In this document: one piece after another, positions 1 to 8,869 of the stretch | Position numbering within the stretch: position 1 is the stretch's first letter | How the letters are laid out: every line of letters begins with the position of its first letter | Source of the DNA: UPXZ01 sp964541615 | GTDB lineage: Bacteria > Bacteroidota > Bacteroidia > Bacteroidales > Paludibacteraceae | Assembly: GCA_964541615.1 (NCBI GenBank) | Contig: CAZIRA010000036.1 | Location: forward strand, 1 to 20,805 | Length of the DNA stretch: 20,805 nucleotides | Direction of reading: 5' to 3' | The notes under the pieces: generated by a model | Databases searched by the model: none | Told to the model about the DNA's origin: nothing | What the model saw: only the letters and a program-made list of their open reading frames with translations | Made by a program: the position numbers and the translations under genes

Positions 1-2
1 AT

Positions 3-176
3 ACAGAAAAATCACGCGTTCGCTCACGCGTAGAACATATATTTGGCTTTATGGAACAGAGTATGAATCAAATGTATATCCACACAGTCGGTATTAAACG
101 AGCTGCCGCTGCAATCGGACTTATGAATCTGACTTATAATATGTACCGTAAAATTCAAATACTTGCCATATCATAG
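3..176 (+). CDS. IS5-type DDE transposase, C-terminal fragment (cut by window edge)
   Basis: The frame is open from the left edge to a TAG at 174-176, giving 57 residues. It reads SRVRSRVEHIFGFMEQ near its start, followed by an Ala-rich helix and a basic end. The R-x3-E pattern with the glutamate inside VEH-FGF is typical of the last catalytic block of IS5/IS4-superfamily DDE transposases, where that glutamate is the third metal-binding acid of the DDE triad. Known role of the family: cut-and-paste movement of an insertion sequence. The N-terminal part lies outside the window, so I cannot tell whether the copy is intact. I could not recognise the terminal inverted repeat or a target duplication downstream. 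The gene points towards the 3' end of the PUL, so an insertion sequence borders that locus. Confidence 0.8.
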   Translation, partial: TEKSRVRSRVEHIFGFMEQSMNQMYIHTVGIKRAAAAIGLMNLTYNMYRKIQILAIS

Positions 177-406
177 GATAACTGCGTCTTGTCTGTAAAT
201 GGATAAAACACATCAAACTCATAATCAGATACATATAAAACAAGAAGAAAATTAATGAAAACTTGAAAAAAACAATATCAAAAAATAGTCTGGTAAAAAA
301 CTGACTTAAAAAATAATTTTAGAAAAATAATGAGTTTTTAGAATTCTCCTAAAGATATATTTTAGGAAAACGACTTATCGAAGTGGACTCATTAATGGAA
401 ATTTAA
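177..406. other. AT-rich intergenic stretch between transposase and PUL
   Basis: No open frame of useful length and no tRNA or other RNA gene is visible. It holds A-rich runs and one small inverted repeat (347-367, listed separately). The right end of the insertion sequence must lie somewhere in here, but without the left end I cannot place it. Confidence 0.5.
347..367. repeat. Short inverted repeat, 7-bp arms
   Basis: TCCTAAA at 347-353 is the exact reverse complement of TTTAGGA at 361-367, with a 7-nt loop. Neither side has a T-tract, so it is a weak terminator candidate. It could be a transcription stop for the convergent transposase, part of an insertion-sequence end, or chance in AT-rich DNA. 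Confidence 0.35.
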
Positions 407-430
407 TCACAACACCTTAAGGTGTTGTGA
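407..430 (-). terminator. Perfect 24-bp palindrome overlapping the stop codon of the last PUL gene
   Basis: TCACAACACC-TTAA-GGTGTTGTGA is a perfect palindrome: a 10-bp stem with a 4-nt loop. On the minus strand the left arm encodes the last residues (ITTP) of the six-IPT lipoprotein, the loop contains its TAA stop, and the right arm is followed by TTAAATTT. The place and shape fit a rho-independent terminator for the susC operon, although the T-tract is broken by As. Because it is fully symmetric, it could also stop transcription arriving from the transposase side. Confidence 0.6.
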
Positions 431-2540
431 TTTGCTCAAAACGAACATTGTCAACAGACATCGTTATATGTCCAGCACCCCAACCGTGTGCAATACCATA
501 TTCGCCTCCTAATTTGGATGGATCTGTTATTGTGTTCGTTCCTGCCCCATCGCTATCTTTAAATGAAGATAGGGGAATTTTTACAGTAATCCAGTCTGAT
601 GTTCCTTGCGGATAAAGTTCTCCTACTTTCCATATGTACCAAAAATCTCCTTCACTACCTTTCATCCTAAATTTCAGTACAATTGCAGGATCAACTCCCT
701 TAATATTTATATCAAGCTTAATCACGTCACTTGCGGTAATACCAGAAGTTGAAAACTTCCCCCAGTTGCGCATAAAATAAACTTTCCATCCTCCATCCAT
801 ATCTGCATCAACATGATAATACTTATTAGTGTCTCCGACAACAGAACCGACATCATTCCAACCAATAGAAGCATCACCCGCATCAAAGTCAAAGAATACT
901 AATGCTGTGTTTATAACAGGGTCAGTTCCGCTTATTGTTATTGTCTCTTTAATAATTTTTCCAGTAAATGTTACAAATTGAATTTCATTGACGCCTTTGG
1001 CTGCTTCTTCTGGCACATAAACCTCCAGCAGCGTAGCCGATCGGATTCCGAAGTTAGTAGCTTTCACTCCGTTTGCAAAAATTACAGTTTCTACCAGATT
1101 CAGTTTTGTACCTTCGATAACCAATAGCTGACCAGGTTTGATGCTTGCCGGCATTTTTGTTACTACAGGTATATCGGCTGCAGTCACAGTCAATGGAGAT
1201 GAAGAAACTACTTCAGTTCCATTCATTGTAATCAGCGTTACAACGCCTGTAAGAGCATCAGTAGGAACTGTCACAATCATTGATGTGGCTGGAGCAGGCG
1301 TAATATCCACGATTTTTGATGAGCCGGTGAATCTTGCTTGTTTTACCAAATCAAGATTTGTTCCCGTAATGGTCAAATCAGTACCTGCCATAATCGTTTC
1401 AGGAGTCATGGTTTTGATTGTCGGAACTACGTAAGCAAATTCAGGAGTTTCTACAGTCATTGTTGACAGTGTATTCAGCGTGGCAGTCTTTGCAGAAGCA
1501 GTTTCAGGAACGGTCAGGATGATTTTTGTTGCCGATTTTTCTAAAATTTCAGCTTCCAAATCTCCAAACATTACCGATGAAACCAAATCGAGGTTAGTGC
1601 CGGAAATAGTCATCGTTTCTTTGTTCTTAACGGTAGTTGGAACCACTGCCAGATTCGAAGGCATTACTAATTTCAAGTCGGCTATTCCTTCAACATAAAC
1701 GCCCGATTTCGCGATCAGCTTAATGATTCCTTCCTGTGCATCTTCAGGTACGGTGATGTTAATTTTAGTTCCATCAGAACTGAGAGTGAACGCAGGAATA
1801 ATCTTGCCACCACCGAACTCCACCATACTTACCAGGTCGAGGTCTTTACCTGTAATGGTCAAGACAGCACCAGGCTTAATAGTTGTAGGAGTAAATGAAG
1901 TGAACGTAGGAAGCACGATGTTTAACGGATCTTTTGAATAGACTTCTATCGGAATTTCAGCTCCGTTCGAAAGAATAATTTTTCCTGTTTGAGCTTCAGC
2001 CGGAACTTTTACCTCAATTTTCTTTCTTGTTTGAGAAACAAATGCCGTATCGCCGACAGCTATTCCGTCAAAAAAGATGATGCTTTTAATTAAATTCAGG
2101 TAATCGCCGGTAATTGTCAGCGTTTGACCTGCCTTTATGGTAGCAGGAGTCACGCTTTCAATCGAAATTGGTTCGGAGTAAGTGAGCGGAGTAATCGTGG
2201 TGATGTCGCCTTCTGGAGTTTTCAGCGTCAAAAGTCCTACGCCGGCATCCTGAGGAATGGTTATTCTGATTTCACGCTCATCGATTACAGTTATTTCGGT
2301 TACTTCTACGGTTTGACCTTCTTTTAATCCGGGTAGAATAATCGATGTTACTTTCTCCAGATTATTTCCAATAAATCTTAACTCACCACCGCGGAGTGCA
2401 GGAGATGGACCGAAAGAGTTTAAAATGATTTTAGTATCAATTTTTTCTTTTTCGCAAGAAGAAAGTCCAAATCCGGTGAGTACAAACAGGCACATCATCA
2501 GACATGCTGTCCATGTATTTATTCTAATTTGCATATTCAT
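417..2540 (-). CDS. Surface glycan-binding lipoprotein with six IPT/TIG domains
   Basis: This 707-residue protein is the last gene of the susC operon, 25 bp after the preceding gene. Residues 1-28 are a lipoprotein signal ending in a lipobox (LSSC, lipidated Cys29). It then has six Ig-like IPT/TIG repeats at about 41-120, 126-204, 212-292, 295-370, 375-452 and 457-537. Each opens with a P-x-x-(I/V)-K/M-x-G-type turn and most contain a (T/K)-x-L-(D/N)-L-V motif. The C-terminal domain (about 545-707) is rich in Trp and Tyr and resembles the glycan-binding domain of SGBP-B-type proteins such as those of xyloglucan loci. By analogy it sits on the outer membrane and binds polysaccharide for the SusCD complex, with the IPT string as a spacer. 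Many such proteins have only two or three IPT domains, so this is a long version. The ligand is not readable from sequence. Confidence 0.88.
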   Translation of the reverse strand: MNMQIRINTWTACLMMCLFVLTGFGLSSCEKEKIDTKIILNSFGPSPALRGGELRFIGNNLEKVTSIILPGLKEGQTVEVTEITVIDEREIRITIPQDAGVGLLTLKTPEGDITTITPLTYSEPISIESVTPATIKAGQTLTITGDYLNLIKSIIFFDGIAVGDTAFVSQTRKKIEVKVPAEAQTGKIILSNGAEIPIEVYSKDPLNIVLPTFTSFTPTTIKPGAVLTITGKDLDLVSMVEFGGGKIIPAFTLSSDGTKINITVPEDAQEGIIKLIAKSGVYVEGIADLKLVMPSNLAVVPTTVKNKETMTISGTNLDLVSSVMFGDLEAEILEKSATKIILTVPETASAKTATLNTLSTMTVETPEFAYVVPTIKTMTPETIMAGTDLTITGTNLDLVKQARFTGSSKIVDITPAPATSMIVTVPTDALTGVVTLITMNGTEVVSSSPLTVTAADIPVVTKMPASIKPGQLLVIEGTKLNLVETVIFANGVKATNFGIRSATLLEVYVPEEAAKGVNEIQFVTFTGKIIKETITISGTDPVINTALVFFDFDAGDASIGWNDVGSVVGDTNKYYHVDADMDGGWKVYFMRNWGKFSTSGITASDVIKLDINIKGVDPAIVLKFRMKGSEGDFWYIWKVGELYPQGTSDWITVKIPLSSFKDSDGAGTNTITDPSKLGGEYGIAHGWGAGHITMSVDNVRFEQITTP
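930..2420 (-). repeat. Six tandem IPT/TIG-coding repeats
   Basis: Within the 707-residue lipoprotein, residues 41-537 consist of six units of about 75-82 residues. Nucleotide similarity persists locally: the segments near 1348, 1575 and 1828 all begin ACCA and encode the same L-(D/N)-L-V turn. This suggests duplication of units rather than independent origin. Length change by recombination between units is possible but not shown. Confidence 0.7.
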
Positions 2541-2565
2541 TAAGTTTTAATAAAAGGTTAGATTT

Positions 2566-3816
2566 TTATTCAGCAGGTACTACGCGGATATTGTCGATGC
2601 AGATGTATGGAGTACAATCTGTGCCTGAAATACCGCCGTGATAAACGTAGAATGTAAGTCCGCCGTAATTTCCGGGACCTGCAGGTTCGCTCACTGATCC
2701 GTCGTGTTTGTATTTGAACTCTGATAGCGGGAATGCCACTGTCACCCAGCCGTCTGTCGTGTATCCACCGGTCATTCCCTGCCATGGTCTCCAAAGTCCT
2801 CTCGGAACACTTGCATCGGCAATATAGCCGTTGGTGTCTCTTGTAGCCCAAGGCGTGAAAATCATCTGCAATGCCAGTGAAGCCCAAGGTTGAGTCACGT
2901 TGATTTCGAATTTCAAAACTGATTCAGCTGGTGCTGTGTCAAACAAATCGCCTTCCGGACGTCCGTTTGCCGATCCCCAAAGATTGAATGAGAAACCGTC
3001 TTCCGGCCAGTCTGCTCCGGCTTCACCGGAAAGTGCTCCTGTGAAATATACGTAGTTTCCGCTGATTCCGGCCGGATCGGTATTTTTAACTTTTCCACTG
3101 CGCCATCCGCCGTTTGCATTCAACACATCCCAGTCGAGTATCATTCCCCGGTCATCACGGAACTGGAAGTGAGAACGGCCTACACCGTAGATAGATTTTA
3201 CTGTGATGTATCCTTTTTGAGCTCCGGAAGGGATTTTGAATCTGACCTGAGTTTTTTCAATTGAAATAATATCCGTTACAGGAATGTTTCCAGCCATAGA
3301 AATTGTCAGAGGTACATTCGGATCGTCGATGAAATAATCGCCATATAATACAGCTTCGCTTCCGTCGTGAGCATATTCGCAGGAAATTCTTGCCACGTAT
3401 GGCTCAGGCACCTGCACTCCGAAATCGTAAGGAATCGTATCGTTGGCTTTTGTAATCATGTACAGTTTATTAGTAACCACCGTTGGAATCGTTTTTGGGA
3501 TGGTAACCAGCAAGGTGTTGTCGGTAATGAAGCTGGAATTCAGCAAAGCTCTCTGATCATTGAACCAAAGCTCTTTCACGCTTCTCAAATTATTACCTAC
3601 CAGGCAGATGGTATTGTCCATAAATGCCTGAACAAGCAGTGAATCTGCCGATTCTGGTGCTGGAACACGTACGTAGAATACTTCAGGAACACCATCGGCC
3701 ATTTCGTATTTGTCAGGATTATCGTTGCAAGACTGGAATGTGAATCCCGTAAGAATCGCAGCTGCAATCAATAACGACTGAAATAATGATTTTATATTCA
3801 TGTTTTTCATATTCAT
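2566..3816 (-). CDS. Surface glycan-binding lipoprotein (two IPT/TIG-like domains plus C-terminal glycan-binding domain)
   Basis: This 416-residue protein is encoded 14 bp downstream of the SusD-type gene, the usual position of a SusE/SGBP gene. The signal ends in a lipobox-like FQSC (Cys30), and an Asp/Asn-rich tail (NDNPD) follows the cysteine. Residues about 43-137 and 138-220 look like two divergent IPT/TIG domains. Residues about 221-416 form a Trp-rich domain (WDVLNANGGW, LWRPWQGMTGG and a final DNIRVVP strand) of the type found at the C-terminus of SGBP-B glycan-binding proteins. The same overall plan appears in the next gene, so the two may be paralogues, although similarity is low. 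Predicted role: outer-membrane polysaccharide binding beside the SusCD transporter. ATGs at codons 1, 3 and 6 are all possible starts; the first is kept. Confidence 0.85.
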   Translation of the reverse strand: MNMKNMNIKSLFQSLLIAAAILTGFTFQSCNDNPDKYEMADGVPEVFYVRVPAPESADSLLVQAFMDNTICLVGNNLRSVKELWFNDQRALLNSSFITDNTLLVTIPKTIPTVVTNKLYMITKANDTIPYDFGVQVPEPYVARISCEYAHDGSEAVLYGDYFIDDPNVPLTISMAGNIPVTDIISIEKTQVRFKIPSGAQKGYITVKSIYGVGRSHFQFRDDRGMILDWDVLNANGGWRSGKVKNTDPAGISGNYVYFTGALSGEAGADWPEDGFSFNLWGSANGRPEGDLFDTAPAESVLKFEINVTQPWASLALQMIFTPWATRDTNGYIADASVPRGLWRPWQGMTGGYTTDGWVTVAFPLSEFKYKHDGSVSEPAGPGNYGGLTFYVYHGGISGTDCTPYICIDNIRVVPAE

Positions 3817-3830
3817 TGTTTCTTTTTGGT

Positions 3831-5516
3831 TTAATAATGAATGGTTGATAGGTCAAATTCTACCGGATCAAGCAGCAGATTTGGATTCATAGTCAAGTCG
3901 GTGTCTGGGAATGGCAGCTCAAAATGGTTGTCGAGTACGTTTGGATTTGGAGCTCCGGTGTCGTAGTGTGTTACGGTTGGATCCAAAATTCCAGATTTAT
4001 AATAGGCGCCAAGTCCCAGGTAGGCATTTCTTCTTTGTCCTTTCAGTTCTGCAATTGCTTTTGCAGGCTCATAATAGTGCCAGCGAACATAATCGAACCA
4101 GCGGTCGCCTTCGCAGGCAAGTTCCAATCTGCGTTCTTTCCATATATCATCCCAGGTGATAGAAGTTTTTGGTGTGTAGCCTTGAACTGAACGAGCGCGA
4201 ACAGCGTTGAATGCTTTTAAAGCAGATGCATCAGCAGTAGAAGCTCCGTTGCCGAGAACTGCTTCGGCGTAAATCAGATATACGTCGGCTAGTCTCAGTA
4301 AATGTGTGCTCAAGCTGGTAGCCATACGGTCCATGCTTTTTCCAATTCCGATTACGTGGTCATTGTCGTTTCCTACAATGTGTTTCACTTCATTGGCTCC
4401 AACAGCACTTTCATATTCGGCACGGTTCACAGCAAATTCGGTGTAATCCAAACCGCCTTTGTCCACCCAGAAATATTCGTATTTGTCACCATACATCATC
4501 ATGGTAGCTTTGCGTCGGGAATCCACGTCGTTTCTTGACAAGCTCAGTGCATTTTCACCAAATGCATCCTGCAAGTCAACTGAAGATCCGTTCCATCCGC
4601 CCCAGGTTGCGCCGTATTCGTCTATTCCGTTTATTCCAAGGTCAGACTGAAGCGTATTTTGAGATGTCCACTGATTGGAAACAACCCAATGCCATGCTAA
4701 CAAACTTTCTTCGCTGAAATTATTTTTCAAACGGAAAATATCGGAATAAACCGGCATCAAAGTACGTCCGCTATCATCAATGACTTTCTTGGCATATTCA
4801 GCTGCTTTTGCCAGATCGTCAGCATTTCTGGAGCCTGACATTCCGTAGCCGGATTTTGTCAAATATACTTTTGAAAGTAGTCCGTAAGCAGAATATTTGT
4901 CAATTCGACCGGGTTGATTTTTTTCTGGTAGCCACTCGATTGCTTTTTCCAATGTCATTATAATATACTGATACACATTTGGAATGGTAGCTTTAAATAC
5001 TTGATTGTATTTTCCAGCAGCAATTTCTGCAGAATTATTGTGAACGATTGGAACTGCTCCAAAAGTACGCACCAGGTAGAAATAGGTCATTGCTTTCCAA
5101 ACCAGGGCTTCACCTTTTACCGTATTTTTCGTGGCTTGAGATACGTCTTTGCCCGATTTCATATCAATGTTTTCGATGATACCGTTGCAATATGCATTTA
5201 CCGACCAAAGCGAAGCAGACATGTTTACTAAGTCGGCATCGGTAGAGTTGATCGTAAAGGTCAGATAGGGTGATTGTCCCCAATAATAGTTTCCGGAAAG
5301 GACTTCACCTACTTTGAAGAAACCGCGTTGGAAGTCGTACCAAGGCGAATTGTAAACCGGATTTACAGCCTGGAAGCATTGTTCGTCGGTTTGGTAGAAG
5401 CCGTCTAATGTATAATTGTCAATGGTCGGACGAGTAAGAAAATCTTCGCAGGAAGAAACTCCAACCATCAAAAGCAGTGCTATAAACAGGCTTTTTATAA
5501 TATTTAATCTTTTCAT
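3831..5516 (-). CDS. SusD/RagB-family nutrient-binding outer-membrane lipoprotein
   Basis: This 561-residue protein is encoded 19 bp downstream of the susC-type gene, as in all SusCD pairs. Its signal ends in VSSC (Cys23), followed by EDFLTRP, the classic start of mature SusD proteins. Family marks include the helical TPR-like segments around 136-152 (EALVWKAMTYFYLVRTFG), 207-220, and 405-424 (LLRLADVYLIYAEAVLG). Another is the C-terminal ERRLELACEGDRWFDYVRWH block at 461-480. Length is normal for the family. Known role: SusD forms a lid on the SusC barrel and binds glycan oligomers at the cell surface before import. Trp-rich stretches such as WHWVVSNQW (275-283) and WGGWNG (305-310) may take part in sugar stacking, which is inference. 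Confidence 0.96.
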   Translation of the reverse strand: MKRLNIIKSLFIALLLMVGVSSCEDFLTRPTIDNYTLDGFYQTDEQCFQAVNPVYNSPWYDFQRGFFKVGEVLSGNYYWGQSPYLTFTINSTDADLVNMSASLWSVNAYCNGIIENIDMKSGKDVSQATKNTVKGEALVWKAMTYFYLVRTFGAVPIVHNNSAEIAAGKYNQVFKATIPNVYQYIIMTLEKAIEWLPEKNQPGRIDKYSAYGLLSKVYLTKSGYGMSGSRNADDLAKAAEYAKKVIDDSGRTLMPVYSDIFRLKNNFSEESLLAWHWVVSNQWTSQNTLQSDLGINGIDEYGATWGGWNGSSVDLQDAFGENALSLSRNDVDSRRKATMMMYGDKYEYFWVDKGGLDYTEFAVNRAEYESAVGANEVKHIVGNDNDHVIGIGKSMDRMATSLSTHLLRLADVYLIYAEAVLGNGASTADASALKAFNAVRARSVQGYTPKTSITWDDIWKERRLELACEGDRWFDYVRWHYYEPAKAIAELKGQRRNAYLGLGAYYKSGILDPTVTHYDTGAPNPNVLDNHFELPFPDTDLTMNPNLLLDPVEFDLSTIHY

Positions 5517-5535
5517 ATTTGTGTGTAATTAATGG

Positions 5536-8500
5536 TTAGAATGATAAATTGATACCAAAAGAATAGATCTGCGGCGATGGATAACGGCCGTTATCAAGTC
5601 CGTATACATTCGAACTGGCTGTGCTGGCACCTACTTCAGGGTCATATCCCGAGTATTTGGTGAAAGTATGCAGGTTTTGAATGTTGGCATAAACGCGTAC
5701 ATTTTCTACTGATATTTTTTTGATCAGGTTGCGTGGCAGATTGTATCCGAATGTGATGTTTTTGATACGCAGATAAGATCCATCTTCGATGTAGCGGTTG
5801 CTGATACGGTTGTTGTCGTTCGGGTCGTTGTACATGGCGCGAGGCACGTTAGTTCCCGGATTGGTAACCTTCACGTTTGTGATGTCATCAAACCAATTCC
5901 AAACGGTATTTCCTCCGTTGTCAGTGATAGGATAGGTTTTGTTCGGGTCAATCGGCTCCATGCGTGCACGGTCGGTAACAAGTCTCAGCTGGTTATTCCA
6001 AGTGCTGGTCATGCCGGTAAGTTCCATTCCCATGTAGTTGAAGATTTTATTTCCGTATGATCCGTTGATAAATACCGACAAATCCATGTTTTTGTAGCGG
6101 AAAGTATTGGTCATACCGTAGGTAAATTTTGGCATTGGAGAGCCTATGTTCACGCGGTCGTAGGTGTTTACAACTCCGTCAGGTTTTCCGTCAGGTCCGC
6201 TTATGTCTTTGAATTTCACGTCGCCCACCCAAACCGTATTCCAACGGTTGAAAACTCCGTTTGAAGGATATTTTTCAGCTTTTGCTGAGTTTTGAAGATC
6301 TTCCAGGTTTTGGTAGATTCCTTCCACTTCGTAGCCGTAGAAGCTGTAAAGCGGTTCGCCGATTTTTGATAATGTCACAACATCGCTCCATTGTCCGTAA
6401 CCTTCAATTTGTACAGCGTCTGTTCCGTCCAGGGCTAGCAATTTATTTTTGTTGAATGACATCTGGAATTCAGTGTCCCATTCAAATTCACCTTTGAAGT
6501 TTCTTGTATTGAGGGTAAATTCAAGACCTTTATTATTAATGGTACCGTAGTTTCCTCTCGGCGATGCCAAAGCAGAAGATCCGTTACCGCGCGTTCCCAT
6601 GTACGATGGTAATTGCAGAGGCATCAACATGTCGCTGGAAGTTTTGTCGTAAACATCTACAACCAATCCTATCCGGTCGTTGAAGAAATTCAGGTCGATA
6701 CCCAAGTTCCATTGTTCCTGTGTTTCCCATTTGATGTATGGGTTTGCCAGGTTGCTTTGGCGGTAGCCTAGTCCGAGTCCTGATGGCATTCTGGAAATAG
6801 CTGCTCCCCAGGCATAACCACCAATGTTGGAGTTACCGGTTTGTCCCCAGCCTACACGGAGTTTACCATTATTTACAACAGGTAGGAGAGAAGCGAAGAA
6901 ATTTTCGTTGCTGAAGCGCCAGGATGCGGCCAAAGAGTGAAAGCCAGCCCAGCGATTTTTGGGGCCGAAATTTGACGAACCGTCGTAACGGTACGTGTAA
7001 GTTCCCATATATTTGTCGCTGTAGTTATATGTGCCGCGTCCAAAGAAAGAAACCATTGCTCCGCTACCAAATCCTGAGCTGATTTTCGGGTCGGAACCCA
7101 AGCTTGGATTGTGGATGTCGTTGGATGGAAGTCCCGTGGATGAAATCCCCTGGTATTCCCATTTCGATTCCCAAACTTCCTGTCCCAGCATCGCGGTGAA
7201 ATTGTGCATTTCGCCAATTTTTCCATAGTAGGTTAAGTAGTTTTTGAACTGCCAGAAAAGGTTGTCATTTTTCTGAATGGCACTCATGTTTTTGTCCCTG
7301 CTCCAGTTTCCATAAGTCACAGCAGGCTCAAATCGTTCGCCGCGGGAAGAACCGATGTCGTAACCGAGTTCTGTGTGCCATACGAGTGGTTTCCAAGGGT
7401 TTATTTCAGCGAAAATGCTTCCCGCCAATTTTTTCCTTCCCAGTAAAATGTCTTCATCCAACGCCATGGCAATCGGATTGATGCGGGTATATCCTTCACG
7501 TATTACGCTGGCGTAAGAGCCGTCGAGGTTGTAAATAGGTATGTCGGGAGGAGTAAGAAGTGAGTATTTTACGATACCTTCGTCACTGTCGGCAAGTCCG
7601 ATTCTCTCATTGGTCATGGAGAACATGGCGTTTACTCCGAGTTTCAACCATTTTTTCAGCTGTGCATCCAGGTTGGTTCTGAAAGAATAACGGTTGAATT
7701 TTGTGCCGACTATTGTTCCTAGTTGATTCAGGTAAGAGCCTGAAACGTAGTATTTGATGTTATCTGTTCCGCCTTGTGCAGAAATTTGATGCTGATTCAT
7801 CGGAGCAATTCTAAAGATTGCATCTTGCCAGTTAGTTCCTACGCCGAGCAAACTTGGATCTTGAAATTCCGGACGTGTATCTCTGGAATTACTTTCGGCA
7901 GATACAGAATTGCTGAATTCTGCAAATTCCCTCAAATTCATCATGTCCAATCTGGAAGCTTGACGCTGCCATCCGGTCATGCCTTCATAAGAAAATTTAG
8001 CTTCTCCGGCTTTACCTCTTTTGGTAGTAATAAGAACCACACCGTTTGAGCCTTGTGCACCATAAATAGCAGTTGCAGAAGCATCTTTCAAGATTTCCAT
8101 AGAAACAATGTCAGACGGACTGATGGTGGAAAGAGGAGAAATAGTAGATGTGCTACCGTTACCCAGCGCATCTCCCAATCCGAACGATGAACCACTGTTA
8201 CCACCACCTTGAACAATCACTCCGTCAATTACATAGAGAGGTTCAGCATTGGCATTAATGGTAGATTGACCACGTACGCGGATAGAAACTGAAGATCCGG
8301 GAGCACCGGAAGTAATTACCGAAGTTACCCCGGCAGCGCGTCCTTGAAATACCTGGTCGAGGTTGGTGATGATTGATCCTTTGATCTTTTCTTCGCCAAC
8401 AGAAACCGATGCACCCGAGAGGTCGCTTTTTTTCATAGTTCCATATCCTACCACTACTACTTCTTCCAGCTCAGCAGTTTTGTCTTCCATCGAAATTCTC

Positions 8501-8769
8501 AAGCTGGTTTGGTTTCCAATACTCATTTCCAGCGTTTTGTAACCAATGCTGGTGATCACGAGTGTAGGATTTGAAGAAGTAACATTTAGGGAAAAGTTGC
8601 CGTTCACGTCTGCTACAGCGCCGTTTCGGGTTCCTTTTTCCAACACATTTGCTCCAATTATGGCCGATCCGTCTTTCTGATCCACAACAACACCGGATAC
8701 TCTCCGCTGTTGTGCCACGATTGGTAAGCTCATTAAGAGAGCCATAAATAACATTAAAATGTTCTTCAT
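5536..8769 (-). CDS. SusC/RagA-type TonB-dependent outer-membrane transporter
   Basis: This 1077-residue protein is the first gene of the four-gene operon. Residues 1-20 are a signal peptide (cleavage near VAQ|QRR or A|Q). About 22-97 is the carboxypeptidase-regulatory-like beta-sandwich found in front of SusC plugs. LEEVVVVGYG (101-110) is the SusC-family segment between that domain and the plug, around the TonB box. The plug carries the hallmark blocks PLYVIDGV (177-184) and MEILKDASATAIYGAQGSNG (224-243). The rest is the 22-strand barrel, ending in an aromatic residue (GINLSF) as needed for barrel assembly. There is no N-terminal STN domain, so it should not signal through an anti-sigma factor. 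Known role: TonB-powered import of oligosaccharides into the periplasm with SusD. No frameshift is visible. Confidence 0.97.
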   Translation of the reverse strand: MKNILMLFMALLMSLPIVAQQRRVSGVVVDQKDGSAIIGANVLEKGTRNGAVADVNGNFSLNVTSSNPTLVITSIGYKTLEMSIGNQTSLRISMEDKTAELEEVVVVGYGTMKKSDLSGASVSVGEEKIKGSIITNLDQVFQGRAAGVTSVITSGAPGSSVSIRVRGQSTINANAEPLYVIDGVIVQGGGNSGSSFGLGDALGNGSTSTISPLSTISPSDIVSMEILKDASATAIYGAQGSNGVVLITTKRGKAGEAKFSYEGMTGWQRQASRLDMMNLREFAEFSNSVSAESNSRDTRPEFQDPSLLGVGTNWQDAIFRIAPMNQHQISAQGGTDNIKYYVSGSYLNQLGTIVGTKFNRYSFRTNLDAQLKKWLKLGVNAMFSMTNERIGLADSDEGIVKYSLLTPPDIPIYNLDGSYASVIREGYTRINPIAMALDEDILLGRKKLAGSIFAEINPWKPLVWHTELGYDIGSSRGERFEPAVTYGNWSRDKNMSAIQKNDNLFWQFKNYLTYYGKIGEMHNFTAMLGQEVWESKWEYQGISSTGLPSNDIHNPSLGSDPKISSGFGSGAMVSFFGRGTYNYSDKYMGTYTYRYDGSSNFGPKNRWAGFHSLAASWRFSNENFFASLLPVVNNGKLRVGWGQTGNSNIGGYAWGAAISRMPSGLGLGYRQSNLANPYIKWETQEQWNLGIDLNFFNDRIGLVVDVYDKTSSDMLMPLQLPSYMGTRGNGSSALASPRGNYGTINNKGLEFTLNTRNFKGEFEWDTEFQMSFNKNKLLALDGTDAVQIEGYGQWSDVVTLSKIGEPLYSFYGYEVEGIYQNLEDLQNSAKAEKYPSNGVFNRWNTVWVGDVKFKDISGPDGKPDGVVNTYDRVNIGSPMPKFTYGMTNTFRYKNMDLSVFINGSYGNKIFNYMGMELTGMTSTWNNQLRLVTDRARMEPIDPNKTYPITDNGGNTVWNWFDDITNVKVTNPGTNVPRAMYNDPNDNNRISNRYIEDGSYLRIKNITFGYNLPRNLIKKISVENVRVYANIQNLHTFTKYSGYDPEVGASTASSNVYGLDNGRYPSPQIYSFGINLSF

Positions 8770-8817
8770 AAGTTTTTCTTTTTCGTGTTATTAAATATTA
8801 AAGTTAATTTCTGATTG

Positions 8818-8849
8818 CAAAGTTAGATTGTCAAAAATGTGATTTCAAG
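8818..8849 (-). promoter_or_regulatory. Promoter of the susC operon
   Basis: On the minus strand TAACTTTG (8825-8818) matches the Bacteroidota -7 consensus TAnnTTTG, and TTG (8848-8846) lies 20 bp upstream as the -33 element. Transcription should start near 8811, leaving a leader of about 40 nt before the susC ATG. The match was made by eye. Confidence 0.6.
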
Positions 8850-8869
8850 TATAATTTTATCTTATGATG

